Source: Pontimonas sp.
Lineage (GTDB): Bacteria; Actinomycetota; Actinomycetes; Actinomycetales; Microbacteriaceae
Length of the DNA stretch: 13,945 bases
Reading direction: 5' to 3'
Assembly: GCA_017852615.1 (NCBI GenBank)
Contig: JAFMKX010000029.1
Location: 1-13,945, forward strand
The notes below the pieces were generated by a model, which saw only the letters and a list, made by a program, of their open reading frames with translations, had not been told where the DNA came from and ran no database searches. The first letter of the stretch is position 1. The number at the start of each line of letters is the position of its first letter. Positions 13,929 through 13,945 of this stretch are shown piece after piece. The translations under genes and the position numbers were made by a program.

Positions 13929-13945
13929 TTTTCGACAACGCCGTC

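Noticed and set aside
1..13945. CRISPR array, insertion sequence, phage, toxin-antitoxin, tRNA or rRNA genes
   Set aside because: I found no direct-repeat arrays, transposase or integrase motifs, terminal inverted repeats or RNA gene signatures. All long stretches are explained by housekeeping and Tad genes.

Overview
The window looks like a chromosomal housekeeping segment from a high-GC Gram-positive actinobacterium, most likely a member of the Microbacteriaceae with a compact genome. That assignment is an inference. It rests on the protein families present (DUF4244 pilin, actinobacterial TadE-like proteins, a Lys-rich TopA tail, a SlpD/TAP-type lipoprotein hydrolase), GTG starts, moderately high GC, and tight or overlapping genes. 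I see no insertion sequence, integrase, CRISPR array, tRNA or rRNA. Coding density is very high; the longest gene-free stretch is about 160 bases.

Layout. (1) 1-2105, minus: a class A penicillin-binding protein whose 3' end runs off the window. (2) 2162-2785, plus, divergent from it: a 52-residue DUF4177-type protein abutting a RidA-family protein. (3) 2797-4755, minus, convergent: acetyl-CoA synthetase. (4) 4918-7778, plus: a compact Tad-like pilus/secretion locus with a TadA ATPase, a single protein carrying both TadB-like and TadC-like halves, a DUF4244 Flp-like prepilin and two TadE-like pseudopilins. Four of these five genes overlap a neighbour, and the pilin is preceded by the only sizeable gap, which holds a hairpin and a strong ribosome binding site. 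(5) 7851-13928, plus: topA, tmk, holB (delta prime) and a secreted lipoprotein alpha/beta hydrolase, with gaps of 1 and 9 bases and a 4-base overlap, so probably one operon.

The gene order is a compressed version of a locus I recall from Mycobacterium tuberculosis (ponA2 Rv3682, Rv3678A, Rv3678c, acs Rv3667, tad genes Rv3659c-Rv3654c, topA Rv3646c, holB Rv3644c). Genes that lie between these blocks there are missing here: whiB4 and the ArsA-like ATPases, the metallo-beta-lactamase/crp/nth/marP block, the CpaE-like protein, and the DECH helicase. This shared order supports the assignments.

No clearly novel system is visible. The points most worth a second look are the minimal Tad locus with its fused TadB/TadC protein and acidic-leader pilin, the hairpin ahead of the pilin, the delta prime subunit without zinc-finger cysteines, and the conserved DUF4177-RidA pair.
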